A DNA stretch of 64,000 nucleotides from Lachnospiraceae bacterium (GCA_017482005.1 JAFUOI010000008.1:1-64000); one strand, 5' to 3'; positions 43,316 to 53,133 are shown, numbered from the stretch's first letter. The notes: generated from the letters alone by a model not told the origin. A program made the numbers and translations.

Positions 43316-44663
43316 TCTCTCCCACACTTTCTTCTGCGTCCAGCATCTTCTCCGGCGGTTTCACAAAGTAAGCAACAAGCAGAGGAATAATCATCACAAT
43401 CCAACTAATCGGTTCCGTAAGCGCTACGCCCACATAGGCAAATGCCGGAACTAAAAATCCTGCTGACAGAACTTTTACGACCATCTCCATAAAACTGGAG
43501 AAAAGCGGAATAATTTTTCTTCCCATCCCCTGCAAAGTACAACGCATGACAAAGAGCGGTCCCAGCACATAGAAAAACCAGACGCTCAGTTCCAGATACA
43601 TCACTGACGCATCAATAATTGTACTGTTACCCGTGGCTGTTATCCAAATTAACAACGGCTCACCGAGCACATAACAAAATACAATCAACAATGTGGTAAT
43701 TCCTGTCACAATAAGGTTTGCATGTCTTACTCCCTGACGGACACGCAAAGGTTTTCCCGCTCCCATATTCTGACTTGCATAAGTTGTCATCGCAATACCT
43801 ACCGTATAGAGCATCACTGTCATAACATCAAACACACGCCTTGAAGCCGTGTGCGCCGCAACAATATCTGTTCCCAGCTCATTAATTGCCCCCTGCAGCA
43901 CAATGGTTCCTATATTTACAATACATCCCATAAGTGCCATGGACAAACCTGTGGTAAACAGATTACGGTAACGTTCTTTTTCAAATTTCCAATCTGCCTT
44001 CCGGGGCAGGATTTCTTTGAACTTAAATAAAATAATCGTCAGACACATAAGCCCGGACAATGCCTGCGCAATCACGGTTGCATACGCCGCTCCCTCAATT
44101 CCCATCTTAAAATCCCGCACAAACAAAAGATCCAGCGCAATATTGACAATAACCGCTACCAGAAGGCAATACAAAGGATTTTTACTGTCACCGACTGCGC
44201 GGAGTGTATTGGCACACATGTTATAAAGAGAAGACGTTGCCATTCCCGCAATAATTATCCTTACATAAGATGTGGCTGCTTCCATAATTTCGGGCGGGGT
44301 CTGTAAAAGTTCCAAAATCGGAACAATAAACACAAGTCCCGCCACCGTCATTATGGCTGTCACACTCACAGTATAGACGATGGAGCCTGCCACATAGCGA
44401 CGGAGCCCTTGCATATCTTTTGCACCGAAACTGTTTGCAATGAGGATTGAAAATCCCTGCGTCAATCCATTGACAAAGAAAATCATTGTATTAAATACAA
44501 CCGCTGTAGCTCCGACAGCCGCCAAAGCGTTCGTCCCCACATAGGTACTGACAATCTTACTGTCTGCCATGTTGTAAAACTGTTGAAATATATATCCGAA
44601 CATAAGCGGAATGGCAAACATCATTATGACCTTTGCCGGATAGCCTTTCGTTAAATCTTTCAT
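43308..44663 (-). CDS. MATE-family multidrug efflux transporter
   Basis: A 451-residue transporter with twelve spans in two similar halves. It has the MATE start KGYPAKVIMMFAIPLMFGYIFQQFYN, the MADSKIVSTYVG loop and a matching second half with AHTASRRVFDV. It exports cationic drugs or dyes with Na+ or H+. The start at 44663 follows GTGGAGG. It is coupled to the MBL-fold gene. Confidence 0.9.
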   Translation of the reverse strand: MKDLTKGYPAKVIMMFAIPLMFGYIFQQFYNMADSKIVSTYVGTNALAAVGATAVVFNTMIFFVNGLTQGFSILIANSFGAKDMQGLRRYVAGSIVYTVSVTAIMTVAGLVFIVPILELLQTPPEIMEAATSYVRIIIAGMATSSLYNMCANTLRAVGDSKNPLYCLLVAVIVNIALDLLFVRDFKMGIEGAAYATVIAQALSGLMCLTIILFKFKEILPRKADWKFEKERYRNLFTTGLSMALMGCIVNIGTIVLQGAINELGTDIVAAHTASRRVFDVMTVMLYTVGIAMTTYASQNMGAGKPLRVRQGVRHANLIVTGITTLLIVFCYVLGEPLLIWITATGNSTIIDASVMYLELSVWFFYVLGPLFVMRCTLQGMGRKIIPLFSSFMEMVVKVLSAGFLVPAFAYVGVALTEPISWIVMIIPLLVAYFVKPPEKMLDAEESVGENE

Positions 44664-44849
44664 TTTAAAAACCTCCACTGTGTGTCCCTTTGCACACCAC
44701 AGCACATTATATTATATTGCTTTTCCGATTTCAAGATTTTACATTTCCAATACATTCTATATATGTGGCAATTTCGGAATAACCATGTCTTTTTTTGTGA
44801 ACAATCCTTAATATGGAAGATTTTTCTTCCTTTTAATGTCTGTTTTTGG

Positions 44850-44855
44850 TATAAT
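44850..44855 (+). promoter_or_regulatory. -10 element of the PBP gene
   Basis: TATAAT lies 25 bp upstream of the ATG at 44881. No convincing -35 is seen at the expected spacing (TTCCTT-like), so the promoter may be weak or need an activator. Confidence 0.45.
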
Positions 44856-44880
44856 CATGAAGAATAGGGAGGCTATGTTC

Positions 44881-47550
44881 ATGAACTATGGCAAAAGGAG
44901 CATTCGCCGCAAACAACGGCAGCTCAATTCAAAATCAACTAAATTCAGCAAGATGTTTCTGCTTTATTTTTTCAAAGCACTGCTTGTATGCATCATTGCC
45001 GTCGGAATTATAGGCATATGTTTCGGTATCGGAATATTTAAAGGTATCCTGGCATCCGCGCCTGACATCTCCAGTCTGGACGTTCGCCCTACCGGATACG
45101 CAACCGTTGTCTACGATTCTACCGGTAAACAAATCGCCAAACTGGTCGGAACAGATTCCAATCGAAGCTATGTTAACATGGATCTGATTCCTCAGGATAT
45201 GGCAGACGCTTTCGTTGCAATCGAAGACGAACGTTTTTACCAACACAATGGTATTGATATCAAAGGTATTGTCCGTGCTGCTTATGTGGCCGTGCAGAGC
45301 CGTGACCTGACACAGGGGGCCAGCACAATTACTCAGCAGCTTTTGAAAAACAATGTATTTGAAGGCTGGGTCGGCGAAAACTCCAACTTTGTTAAGATAA
45401 AACGTAAAATCCAGGAACAGTATCTTGCCATTGAATTGGAAAAACGAATGGATAAAAAGAGTATTTTGGAACTCTATATGAACTCCATTAACCTAGGACA
45501 GAACACCCTCGGTGTGCAGGCTGCTTCCATGCGTTATTTTAATAAGCCTGTATCACAGTTGACCCTCTCAGAATGCGCCGTCATTGCGGGTATTACCCAA
45601 AACCCATCCAAATTTAATCCGATTTCACACCCGGACAAGAATGCGGAACGGCGTGCCAAAGTGCTTCGCCACATGCTTGAACAGGGATATATCACTCAGG
45701 CCGAACACGACAAAGCGCTTGCAGACAACGTATATGAACGCATCCAGATGGTCAACGAAGAAAAAGATACCGAATCCATCAACACATACTATGTTGATGC
45801 ACTTATTGACGAAGTAACTGCAGTTTTGATGGAAGAAAAGGGATATAACGAAACTCAGGCATACAAACTTGTATACAGCGGCGGACTTCAGATTTATGCC
45901 GCTCAGGATCCAAAAATCCAACGCATATGTGACGATATTTACAACAATGAAGAAAACTACCCTGAAAATACCAAATGGTTACTTGATTACCAACTTACAG
46001 TCAAAACGAAAAACGGGGATTATGTAAACCACTCGACAGAAATGTTTAAAGCCTATTTCCAGCAACAAAGTGCTGCTTACAATCTGCTCTACGACTCACA
46101 GGATGCAGCCTATGAAGACATTGCAGCATATCAGGCAGCGGTACTTGGCACAGGCGACAAAGTACATGATGAAAGTATCAACCTGACACCACAGCCACAG
46201 GTTTCCATCACTGTACAAGACCAGTCTACAGGTCACGTTGTTGCCATGGTCGGCGGACGTGGTACCAAAATTGCAAGCCGGACCTTAAACCGTGCAACAG
46301 ATACCATGCGTCAGCCGGGATCAACCTTTAAGGTTCTTGCTGCATTTGCTCCTGCACTCGACAGCGCCGGAATGACTCTTGCCTCTGTTCAGAACGACGC
46401 GCCATACACCTATGAAGACGGAACTCCGGTTAACAACTGGTACGGTGAAGCCTATAAAGGTATCTGTTCTCTCCGCTACGGTATAGAGCAGTCTCTCAAC
46501 ATCGTTACGGTAAAAACACTGACACAAATCACTCCTCAGCTCGGATTTGATTATCTGCAGGAATTCGGATTTACAACACTTGTCGAAAAGCGCACTGTCG
46601 ATACGGCAGATGGCCCGAAAATCTTTACTGATATTACACAATCGCTGGCGCTCGGCGGTGTAACAGACGGTGTTACCAATATGGAATTAAATGCTGCATA
46701 CGCAGCAATTGCCAACGGCGGTGCCTATATAAAACCAACCCTGTTTACCAAAATTTTAGATCACGACGGAAATGTTCTGATTGATAATACAGTACCGACA
46801 ACACGACAGGTGATAAAAGAATCCACCGCTTACCTTCTTACGGACGCCATGGTGGATGTAGTAACAAAAGGAACCGGTGGCGCAGTTAACTTCGGAGGCA
46901 ATATTGCTATTGCAGGTAAGACCGGTACAACATCTGATAATAAAGACGTTTGGTTTGCAGGATATTCACCATATTATACTGCAACAACATGGACCGGATA
47001 CGATAACAATGTTAAAATGCGTTCTTCCGCCGAAACATCACTTTCAAAAGCAATGTGGCGAAAGGTTATGTCGCAGATTCACGAAAATCTTCCGGCAGCT
47101 TCCTTTACAAAGCCAAGCGGAATTGTAACTGCCACAATATGTTCCAAATCCGGAAAACTTCCGATTGCCGGTATTTGTGATGCATATCTTGCTACAGAAT
47201 ACTTTGCGGAAGGAACCGTACCAACAGATTCTTGTACAGTTCACGTAAACGGAATCGTATGTATGGCAACCGGAATGAGCGCATGTACCACATGTCCATA
47301 CCAGCGTCCGGGAGTAATTGAAATTCCGCCGGGAGATGATGGTTTGCCTGGACTTACCAATTATTGTCCACACACACCGACATACTTCCTTGATCCAAAC
47401 AATATCGCTGCCATTCAGGCTGCACAGGCTGCAATGCAACAACAGGCACAAGCACAGCAGCAGCAACAGGCACAAGCACAACAACAGACAATTGATGCTC
47501 AGGCCGACGCCCAGGAAAACGGAACTACAGAAGAAATACCAACGGAATAG
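44881..47550 (+). CDS. pbpA: Class A penicillin-binding protein (PBP1A type)
   Basis: An 889-residue bifunctional peptidoglycan synthase. A basic N terminus and one span (residues 22-45) anchor it. The GT51 transglycosylase domain spans about 70-245 (EDERFYQHNGID, GASTITQQLLKN). The transpeptidase domain holds S481 (RQPGSTFK), SLN at 538-540 and KTG at 680-682. A C-terminal extension has a CPYQRPG / CPHTP region followed by a Gln/Ala-rich tail of about 45 residues. The start at 44881 follows GGGAGG. A terminator and the hexamer array element follow. Confidence 0.95.
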   Translation: MNYGKRSIRRKQRQLNSKSTKFSKMFLLYFFKALLVCIIAVGIIGICFGIGIFKGILASAPDISSLDVRPTGYATVVYDSTGKQIAKLVGTDSNRSYVNMDLIPQDMADAFVAIEDERFYQHNGIDIKGIVRAAYVAVQSRDLTQGASTITQQLLKNNVFEGWVGENSNFVKIKRKIQEQYLAIELEKRMDKKSILELYMNSINLGQNTLGVQAASMRYFNKPVSQLTLSECAVIAGITQNPSKFNPISHPDKNAERRAKVLRHMLEQGYITQAEHDKALADNVYERIQMVNEEKDTESINTYYVDALIDEVTAVLMEEKGYNETQAYKLVYSGGLQIYAAQDPKIQRICDDIYNNEENYPENTKWLLDYQLTVKTKNGDYVNHSTEMFKAYFQQQSAAYNLLYDSQDAAYEDIAAYQAAVLGTGDKVHDESINLTPQPQVSITVQDQSTGHVVAMVGGRGTKIASRTLNRATDTMRQPGSTFKVLAAFAPALDSAGMTLASVQNDAPYTYEDGTPVNNWYGEAYKGICSLRYGIEQSLNIVTVKTLTQITPQLGFDYLQEFGFTTLVEKRTVDTADGPKIFTDITQSLALGGVTDGVTNMELNAAYAAIANGGAYIKPTLFTKILDHDGNVLIDNTVPTTRQVIKESTAYLLTDAMVDVVTKGTGGAVNFGGNIAIAGKTGTTSDNKDVWFAGYSPYYTATTWTGYDNNVKMRSSAETSLSKAMWRKVMSQIHENLPAASFTKPSGIVTATICSKSGKLPIAGICDAYLATEYFAEGTVPTDSCTVHVNGIVCMATGMSACTTCPYQRPGVIEIPPGDDGLPGLTNYCPHTPTYFLDPNNIAAIQAAQAAMQQQAQAQQQQQAQAQQQTIDAQADAQENGTTEEIPTE

Positions 47551-47622
47551 TCAACAAAAAAGATAGGTCATTGACTCAAGGTCATTTAGTTAAGTTAAAA
47601 ATCATTAAGCTAAGGTTTTAAG

Positions 47623-47671
47623 AAAAAGAGCACCTCTCACTTTTTTAGTAAAGTGAGAGGTGCTCTTTTTT
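47623..47671 (+). terminator. Terminator of the PBP gene
   Basis: AAAAAGAGCACCTCTCACTT and its perfect complement AAGTGAGAGGTGCTCTTTTT form a 20-bp stem with a T tail. It works in both directions. Confidence 0.9.
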
Positions 47672-47736
47672 ATGACACTTACCACCAAAAAGAATTTTTC
47701 TGTACCCCCGCGTTTGCTTGGTACTTGATTGGTCGT

Positions 47737-48036
47737 TTACGGCTCTGCGCTGACTTTTTACCAATCCACCCGTAAATATTTTTGTGCCTTACGGTTCCAA
47801 GTTCTAATACTGGAAATCCGCCCGTAAATTCTTAGATGTTTTACGTTACTTTTCAATAATATTACCATTACAACCGTAACATGCTTACTGTTATTACGGT
47901 TGTCAACCTACAAACCGGAACATAGTCCGTAAAAACTCCTCTTGCTTACAGCCGAAGCAATCGTGATCTCAAATCTAACCGTAATCTCATCCATATCTTA
48001 CGGTCTTCACCCATAAAAACCTGATATCAACCGTAC
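47737..48036. repeat. Array of alternating TTACGG / CCGTAA hexamers (copy 2)
   Basis: Hexamers start at 47737, 47789, 47841, 47894, 47946, 47998 (TTACGG; variants TTACGT at 47841 and TTACAG at 47946) and at 47770, 47822, 47874, 47927, 47979, 48031 (CCGTAA; last one CCGTAC). Steps are 33, 19, 33, 19, 33, 20, 33, 19, 33, 19, 33 bp, six dyads at a 52-bp period. The intervening 27-bp and 13-bp segments differ from each other and from the array at 33732-33979. Since 52 bp is five helical turns, successive units face the same side of the DNA. Function unknown. Confidence 0.95.
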
Positions 48037-48220
48037 TAACAGACAAATTCAATTTTTCTATTGTCTCCATTTTAAACCTCCTCGTTTTTTGGGTGAATTT
48101 TGAGTTTCCGTTTTTGCAAATTCATTTTGCATCTACTGCATAAAAATCCTTATTTTAGCCTAACGCTTTTATGAAATTTGATATACAAAATATCTTAAAC
48201 CAAATGAAATATATTGAAAA

Positions 48221-48253
48221 AAGAAGAAAGGGACAAATCCGAAGATTTATCCC
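48221..48253 (-). terminator. Terminator with a TTCG tetraloop
   Basis: Minus-strand GGGATAAATC-TTCG-GATTTGTCCC is followed by TTTCTTCTTTTTT. It is a typical strong intrinsic terminator for the large membrane protein gene that ends at 48320. Confidence 0.85.
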
Positions 48254-48319
48254 TTAACTTAATATTTTTGAAGCATAAATAAATGACATTAGGTCATTGA
48301 CCTATCTTTTTTATACCCG

Positions 48320-51235
48320 TTATTTATATAACTGTATTTTCATCTGTTGTGCCGTTAAGTTTTCCCATGACTCTGATGTTAATTCAATATAGTCAATATA
48401 CTCTTTCTGCGTCACGTATGGGCTACAGCAGACAGGAATCAGATATCTGTCTCCTTTAAGGGAAAACACAAACTCTACAATCTCACCATCTGCAAGCCCG
48501 GAAGCTGTTGTCATGGTCACTCTTGTTACCTCGTCCGCCCCTGCCTTTTCTCTGTCATCCGCAATAGCCTCTCCTTTTATCGCCTCACACAATCCCGAAA
48601 TACCAATCATGGATAGTTGATCCGTCGGAACAGGATGATCGAATACAATCCGAACCCCGTTTTCCATCTCTTCTGCCCGGGTGGTAACCTTGATCTCCTC
48701 AAGCGGCTCCGCCATTTGCTCCGCATTGCTTCCCCATACTGCCGGTAGATAAGCTATATCTTTTTTATGCATAAGCTGCGCGAATGCTTCCCAATCCTGC
48801 GCCGCCTGCGGCAACGGATTCTCACCTCTGGCCAAATATATTACATTCTCATATTTGTACGGAACATAATCCTTTGTCATCAAATATCTGTACAACTTCA
48901 TACAACGATAACTGAACGGTGCATCATCAAAACGGATTTCCGGTGCTGCCAAAATGATATCCGGAAGCTTTTCTTCTAACATAGCAATCGCCTTCTCCTG
49001 CATCATCGCATTGCTGATATTGTATGCAGAAGAATATGGTAAATACAAAGGCATGTCAAGTAAAACCGTGTTTGCCACCGCATTGGTAATATCAAATACA
49101 GTCTTTCCCTTCTGCTCTGCTGCATCTACAAGCGCATGTACATTTTGGAGACTTGCCAGGGTATTCCCCTGAATAAATCCGGTTCCGAGATTCGGCATCG
49201 AAACAAGATCACCTGATACATGCACAACAGGATCTTCTATCTTTCGTCCCATAATCACGGTTTCAACATATTCAGGAACCTCTCTTTCAAAAGCCAGTGT
49301 ATCAGACGTCACAAACGGAGCGTCATCCGCAAGCAAAGCAGCAAGCGCAATCATTGTCGCATATAATCCGGTCAGAACATTTTTCATCTGCGGCATAACC
49401 TCACTTTTCCTGCCGCTCCAAAGAAGTGTCATCGCTGTAAAAAACAGGAAAAAGATTCCGAGCACACCCGCTCGAAGCCCTTCATCGTATCTTACAAATG
49501 CATAATTTGCAAGCACCCAGAAAGCAAGAAGATAAGTAACAAACATTTCTCCCGCTCCCATCTTTTCGCGCCGAAACATCATTCCGAAAGTTACGATAAG
49601 AGGAATCAAAAATGCAAATGTCACCATCCAGAAATCCCCCTGACTGTTGAGAAGTCCCGGCACAAAGTATCCTGTCGCTTCCGAAACCTCCGATAACATC
49701 TCCATTCCGTTCACATACAACGTTGTTCCTGTATTCTCTTTTAAATAGCTGACAATACTTAAAAACAGCGGAAGAAAAGAAACCCCAACAATAAGTAAAG
49801 CTCCCCATGCGCACCATGTCAAATTTCTTTTCAGCTTTTCTTTACTATCACACAGCGCCTTCCATTGTGCAGGGAAATCGCGACATACGCGATATACAAT
49901 AACCGGAAGGAAGGAAAGTGCCGCTGCACCTCCGATAGAAGCATTCCATGCAATTGCAGCAATGGAAAGCAAAATCCATGCATATAAGCTCTGCAGTCCT
50001 TTTACCATCCGACCGGAAAACAGGACAAAAAACAGGATAAACATAAACCAATAGCGCATCCCTGCCCCGTTAATCATAAACGGCATGAAAAACCAAACAA
50101 TGGCAAATGCGTGTCTCCTGTTTTCTACAAACACCATGATGACTGTCGCCAAAACCACTGCCATCAGAATATTTCCTACTACCTTAGCTGCATTTAATGA
50201 CAAATAAGTTCCATCAAAAAACAGATAATTTATCAGACCGTAATAGTAATCGCACATCCCGTGAATCGGTATAATATCCTTATACGGTACTTTTCCGAAG
50301 GATACCAGCTGCTGCATCGGCATTGTAATCTCACCATTGTGGAAATAATCAATATTAAGCATTCCATCCGGCTGTGAAAAAATGCGGATAACCGACGCCG
50401 TTATCACCGTAGAAAACAGTAACGTATTCCTTTTTTTTCGGATTTCCATGATTGCGCAGAATAAAAAGAACACACATAGAAGAACACACATCCACTTCCA
50501 TCTTCCGGAATAAAACAAGTCAATAAGCGCACTGTCTTTCTCATAGCGGTATCTGAAATGAATAAATCCCAGCCATGCAAACGGAATCAGAAGTTGCAGC
50601 CATGTAAGCATGAATCTTCTTTCTCTACATGGTTTACTTAATACAAGTAAAAAAAAGACAACTCCACCGGCTATCATTGTAGCTTCTGATGCATAGTCAC
50701 GGAACCTTCCGACAGCCCCCGAGAAAAAACTCAAACACAGGAACACAGACGCTGTTGCCAGAATAGTAAGTACACTCTTCTCCACGAGATCCGGAAATAC
50801 TTCCGTCTCCTTCTTCCCTGAAAGAATACAATATCCTGCGAAACTGCACCCCCATAGGAGAAGCCACTGCAAAGCACTTTCTTTTTGTAAATAAAACATA
50901 CAAAGTACAGCAATATATGTGATTACAAAAGAAATGCCCGCTTCTTTTGCGCGGGCTCCCGCCCCTTTATTCCACCATACATATATTGCGCCGAATAGCA
51001 AAAACAGAACAGGCAGACCTATCAGTGCCATCTGCACGATATTCATATCCGCCTGTTTATTATATGCGCTCCATGTTGTAAGACCGCATATCCATTCTGC
51101 ATATGCAGGCATTCTATTATACATTCCCGGTGCAATTTGTCCCAATATTGCAAAAAGTGTCAGCACGCCAAGAAGCGCACTTAACACTTTTCCTTTTCCG
51201 TCAAATTCTGTTATAAATTTATCTTTCAGTTTCAT
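48320..51235 (-). CDS. Large polytopic membrane protein, GT-C-like
   Basis: About 971 residues. The first 650 contain some fourteen membrane spans. An external loop after residue 290 holds LNIDYFHNGEITMPMQQL. The last 320 residues are a soluble domain of mixed structure. The topology resembles GT-C-type glycosyltransferases and lipid-II-modifying enzymes that use polyprenyl-phosphate sugars, but no DXD-like motif in the first loop can be named with confidence. The start at 51235 follows GGAGATGATG. It is 9 bp downstream of the pseudo-hybrid kinase gene, so that protein may regulate it. Confidence 0.6.
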   Translation of the reverse strand: MKLKDKFITEFDGKGKVLSALLGVLTLFAILGQIAPGMYNRMPAYAEWICGLTTWSAYNKQADMNIVQMALIGLPVLFLLFGAIYVWWNKGAGARAKEAGISFVITYIAVLCMFYLQKESALQWLLLWGCSFAGYCILSGKKETEVFPDLVEKSVLTILATASVFLCLSFFSGAVGRFRDYASEATMIAGGVVFFLLVLSKPCRERRFMLTWLQLLIPFAWLGFIHFRYRYEKDSALIDLFYSGRWKWMCVLLCVFFLFCAIMEIRKKRNTLLFSTVITASVIRIFSQPDGMLNIDYFHNGEITMPMQQLVSFGKVPYKDIIPIHGMCDYYYGLINYLFFDGTYLSLNAAKVVGNILMAVVLATVIMVFVENRRHAFAIVWFFMPFMINGAGMRYWFMFILFFVLFSGRMVKGLQSLYAWILLSIAAIAWNASIGGAAALSFLPVIVYRVCRDFPAQWKALCDSKEKLKRNLTWCAWGALLIVGVSFLPLFLSIVSYLKENTGTTLYVNGMEMLSEVSEATGYFVPGLLNSQGDFWMVTFAFLIPLIVTFGMMFRREKMGAGEMFVTYLLAFWVLANYAFVRYDEGLRAGVLGIFFLFFTAMTLLWSGRKSEVMPQMKNVLTGLYATMIALAALLADDAPFVTSDTLAFEREVPEYVETVIMGRKIEDPVVHVSGDLVSMPNLGTGFIQGNTLASLQNVHALVDAAEQKGKTVFDITNAVANTVLLDMPLYLPYSSAYNISNAMMQEKAIAMLEEKLPDIILAAPEIRFDDAPFSYRCMKLYRYLMTKDYVPYKYENVIYLARGENPLPQAAQDWEAFAQLMHKKDIAYLPAVWGSNAEQMAEPLEEIKVTTRAEEMENGVRIVFDHPVPTDQLSMIGISGLCEAIKGEAIADDREKAGADEVTRVTMTTASGLADGEIVEFVFSLKGDRYLIPVCCSPYVTQKEYIDYIELTSESWENLTAQQMKIQLYK

Positions 51236-51244
51236 CATCATCTC

Positions 51245-52789
51245 CTACAGACACATGCAAAGTGCAATCGCCAGCCGAAGTTCATCCTCTTTAATCGGTT
51301 TTGAAATCACTTCCGCAAAGCGATTATCATAAAACATCATCTTGGATTCCTCCGTATTGTTGGATGTCATGGCAATAAGCGGAATCTCTTCATAATACGG
51401 ATCCCCCAGCTGTCGAATTTCTTTTGCAATCTGAAGTCCGCCTTTTACCGGCATCATATAATCCAATATAATCAGATTAAATTCCTTAGATTGTACAACT
51501 TTTACAGCTTCCTCCCCGGTTGACACACATACAGAATCCAAACCGTACGATTTCAGTATCGCCGCAACTAATTTTTGGTTCATTTCATTGTCATCAACAA
51601 TCAAAGCCTTTCCTGCTTTGACATACATAAGATTCTCTGCTTTTTTACGCGACTCCGCAATCAGCATATCCTGCTCTCTCTTTCGGATACTGCGCATCTG
51701 ATAAACTGTCTCTGTCCCATCCACCATCTGCCGGAAAGAAATAACGTAGTGTGTGCAATAAGGCGCACCTCCGGATTTATTCAGAATCACTCCGTTCAGC
51801 TTTTGAATCATATTTTTACCAAGCGCAAATCCAAGTGCATTCCCGTAGCGAAGGTCCTCAGAAATATCTTCTTCACAGTGAATCTTGCATACAACAGTGA
51901 TATCTTGTCCTTTTTTTGGTGTAATTCCTTTCTCATAGGATACTTCAAAAACAACTTCGCTTTTTTCTGTATATTGTATAAAATCCGACAAAATATTAAC
52001 CAAAGCAAGCTTAATTTTCTCAGGATCCCCTTTCAAAAGTCCCGGCAACTCATCGTCAATGATTGCAGAAAACTTCTTCGACTGCCCCTGGGTCATGGAT
52101 TTTACACGATGCGTCACATCAAGAAAAAGTCCTTTTGTATTATAGCGCTCTTCTATCTGCTCCTGAATTACTGCCGCTGCCGTTGTGAATGTACCGTCAC
52201 CGCGATTTTCCAATTTATATCCGGAAGCTATCATCTCCTCAAAATGCCGTAACAGATAGTATAACGCAACCATAAGTAACGTATACTCCAGAATCAGTGC
52301 AACAAACGCAAGATAATCCGCCTGATATACCACATCGGTTTTCATGGATTCCTGATACTTATAAATCATCAATCCTATCTCCACAATCACCATGACAATA
52401 AAGCAGTTTCTGGCCGTGCGTACAAAAATCGCCGGATCAACATACAGCAATGCAAGAAGCGGCACGAAAGCGTATAAAATCGTCACATGCACAATCCCGC
52501 TACATGCTAAGATACAGATGAATATTTCGATGGCTGACAGGCAAACAACTCTATTTTTGTCCTCTTTGTAAGAATAACGGGAAAAAACAAACGGAAAAAG
52601 AGCTAACACGACCATTCCGATACATATTTTTATTAAAAAAGACACCTCAAAAGAAACCATGCCCGCATACTGCGCAATAAGCATTGCCGGACACAGAATT
52701 AAAAATGCAATCGGAAACCATCTCAAAATCGTATTTACTTTTCTTTCATTTTCAATAAGATAATTCTTTATTAGAAAAATGTGATTCAT
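51245..52789 (-). CDS. Pseudo-hybrid sensor with receiver domain
   Basis: About 514 residues. Six membrane spans fill residues 15-180. A cytoplasmic region follows that resembles a histidine-kinase ATPase domain (LVNILSDFIQYT as an N-box, then GFALGKNMIQKL) without a recognisable phosphorylated His dimerisation helix. The C-terminal 120 residues form a complete receiver with VDDNEMN, phosphorylation Asp in LIILDYMMP and a KP motif (ISKPIKEDEL). It may be a signalling hub fed by another kinase. The start at 52789 follows GGGGAGAAAACAGG. Confidence 0.75.
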   Translation of the reverse strand: MNHIFLIKNYLIENERKVNTILRWFPIAFLILCPAMLIAQYAGMVSFEVSFLIKICIGMVVLALFPFVFSRYSYKEDKNRVVCLSAIEIFICILACSGIVHVTILYAFVPLLALLYVDPAIFVRTARNCFIVMVIVEIGLMIYKYQESMKTDVVYQADYLAFVALILEYTLLMVALYYLLRHFEEMIASGYKLENRGDGTFTTAAAVIQEQIEERYNTKGLFLDVTHRVKSMTQGQSKKFSAIIDDELPGLLKGDPEKIKLALVNILSDFIQYTEKSEVVFEVSYEKGITPKKGQDITVVCKIHCEEDISEDLRYGNALGFALGKNMIQKLNGVILNKSGGAPYCTHYVISFRQMVDGTETVYQMRSIRKREQDMLIAESRKKAENLMYVKAGKALIVDDNEMNQKLVAAILKSYGLDSVCVSTGEEAVKVVQSKEFNLIILDYMMPVKGGLQIAKEIRQLGDPYYEEIPLIAMTSNNTEESKMMFYDNRFAEVISKPIKEDELRLAIALCMCL

Positions 52790-52855
52790 CCTGTTTTCTC
52801 CCCACACTGATAAATAAATATTACCACACTTCTTTTGCATAATCTAGTTTTTTGT

Positions 52856-52884
52856 TTGACAAAGATTTCTTTCTTTGATACAAT
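52856..52884 (+). promoter_or_regulatory. tRNA-Thr promoter
   Basis: TTGACA (52856-52861) and TACAAT (52879-52884) with a 17-bp spacer, 24 bp before the tRNA. Confidence 0.85.
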
Positions 52885-52908
52885 AGCGTTCGGTAATTAT
52901 TTATGTTT

Positions 52909-52981
52909 GCTGCCTTGGCTCAGTCGGTAGAGCGTCGCCTTGGTAAGGCGGAGGTCGGCGGTTCGATTCCGCTAGGCAGCT
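52909..52981 (+). tRNA. tRNA-Thr (anticodon GGT)
   Basis: A complete cloverleaf. The acceptor stem is GCTGCCT with AGGCAGC plus T73, the D arm is GCTC-AGTCGGTA-GAGC, the anticodon arm is CGCC-TTGGTAA-GGCG with anticodon GGT, and the T arm has GGTTCGATTCC. CCA is not encoded. It reads threonine codons ACC and ACT. A terminator follows directly. Confidence 0.95.
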
Positions 52982-52984
52982 CTG

Positions 52985-53021
52985 AAGAGATTTCAAGCAT
53001 TTTTGCTTGAAATCTCTTTTA
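52985..53021 (+). terminator. Terminator of tRNA-Thr
   Basis: AAGAGATTTCAAGC and GCTTGAAATCTCTT form a 14-bp stem around ATTTTT, then a T run. Confidence 0.9.
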
Positions 53022-53042
53022 TTTTTTAAACAATTTCCATCA

Positions 53043-53090
53043 AAAAATGCACCTTCCTCATCTGTGCTTACGCAGATATGGGGGTGCATT
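53043..53090 (-). terminator. Terminator of the XRE regulator gene
   Basis: AATGCACC pairs with GGTGCATT on the minus strand with an inner ATCTG/CAGAT stem, followed by TTTTTTG. Confidence 0.7.
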
Positions 53091-53133
53091 GTAATTACCA
53101 GTTAATATTTTATCAGAATGATTTATCTCCTTT

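Larger units (their letters stand above)
47556..48312. mobile_element. 757-bp non-coding segment with long inverted ends (MITE-like)
   Basis: The left end AAAAAAGATAGGTCATTGAC (47556-47575) matches the reverse complement of 48293-48312. The match continues imperfectly for about 60 bp inward (GTCATTT, then AAAAAT-ATTAAG-TAAGG). No coding frame lies within; it holds two terminator hairpins and the hexamer array at 47737-48036. No target duplication is obvious. It could be a miniature transposable element, or two unrelated convergent gene ends that share a terminator-like repeat. Confidence 0.5.

Noticed and set aside
33732..48036. The hexamer arrays as CRISPR arrays
   Set aside because: The constant parts are only 6 bp, alternate in orientation, and no cas gene is near; the spacing plan does not fit repeat-spacer units.
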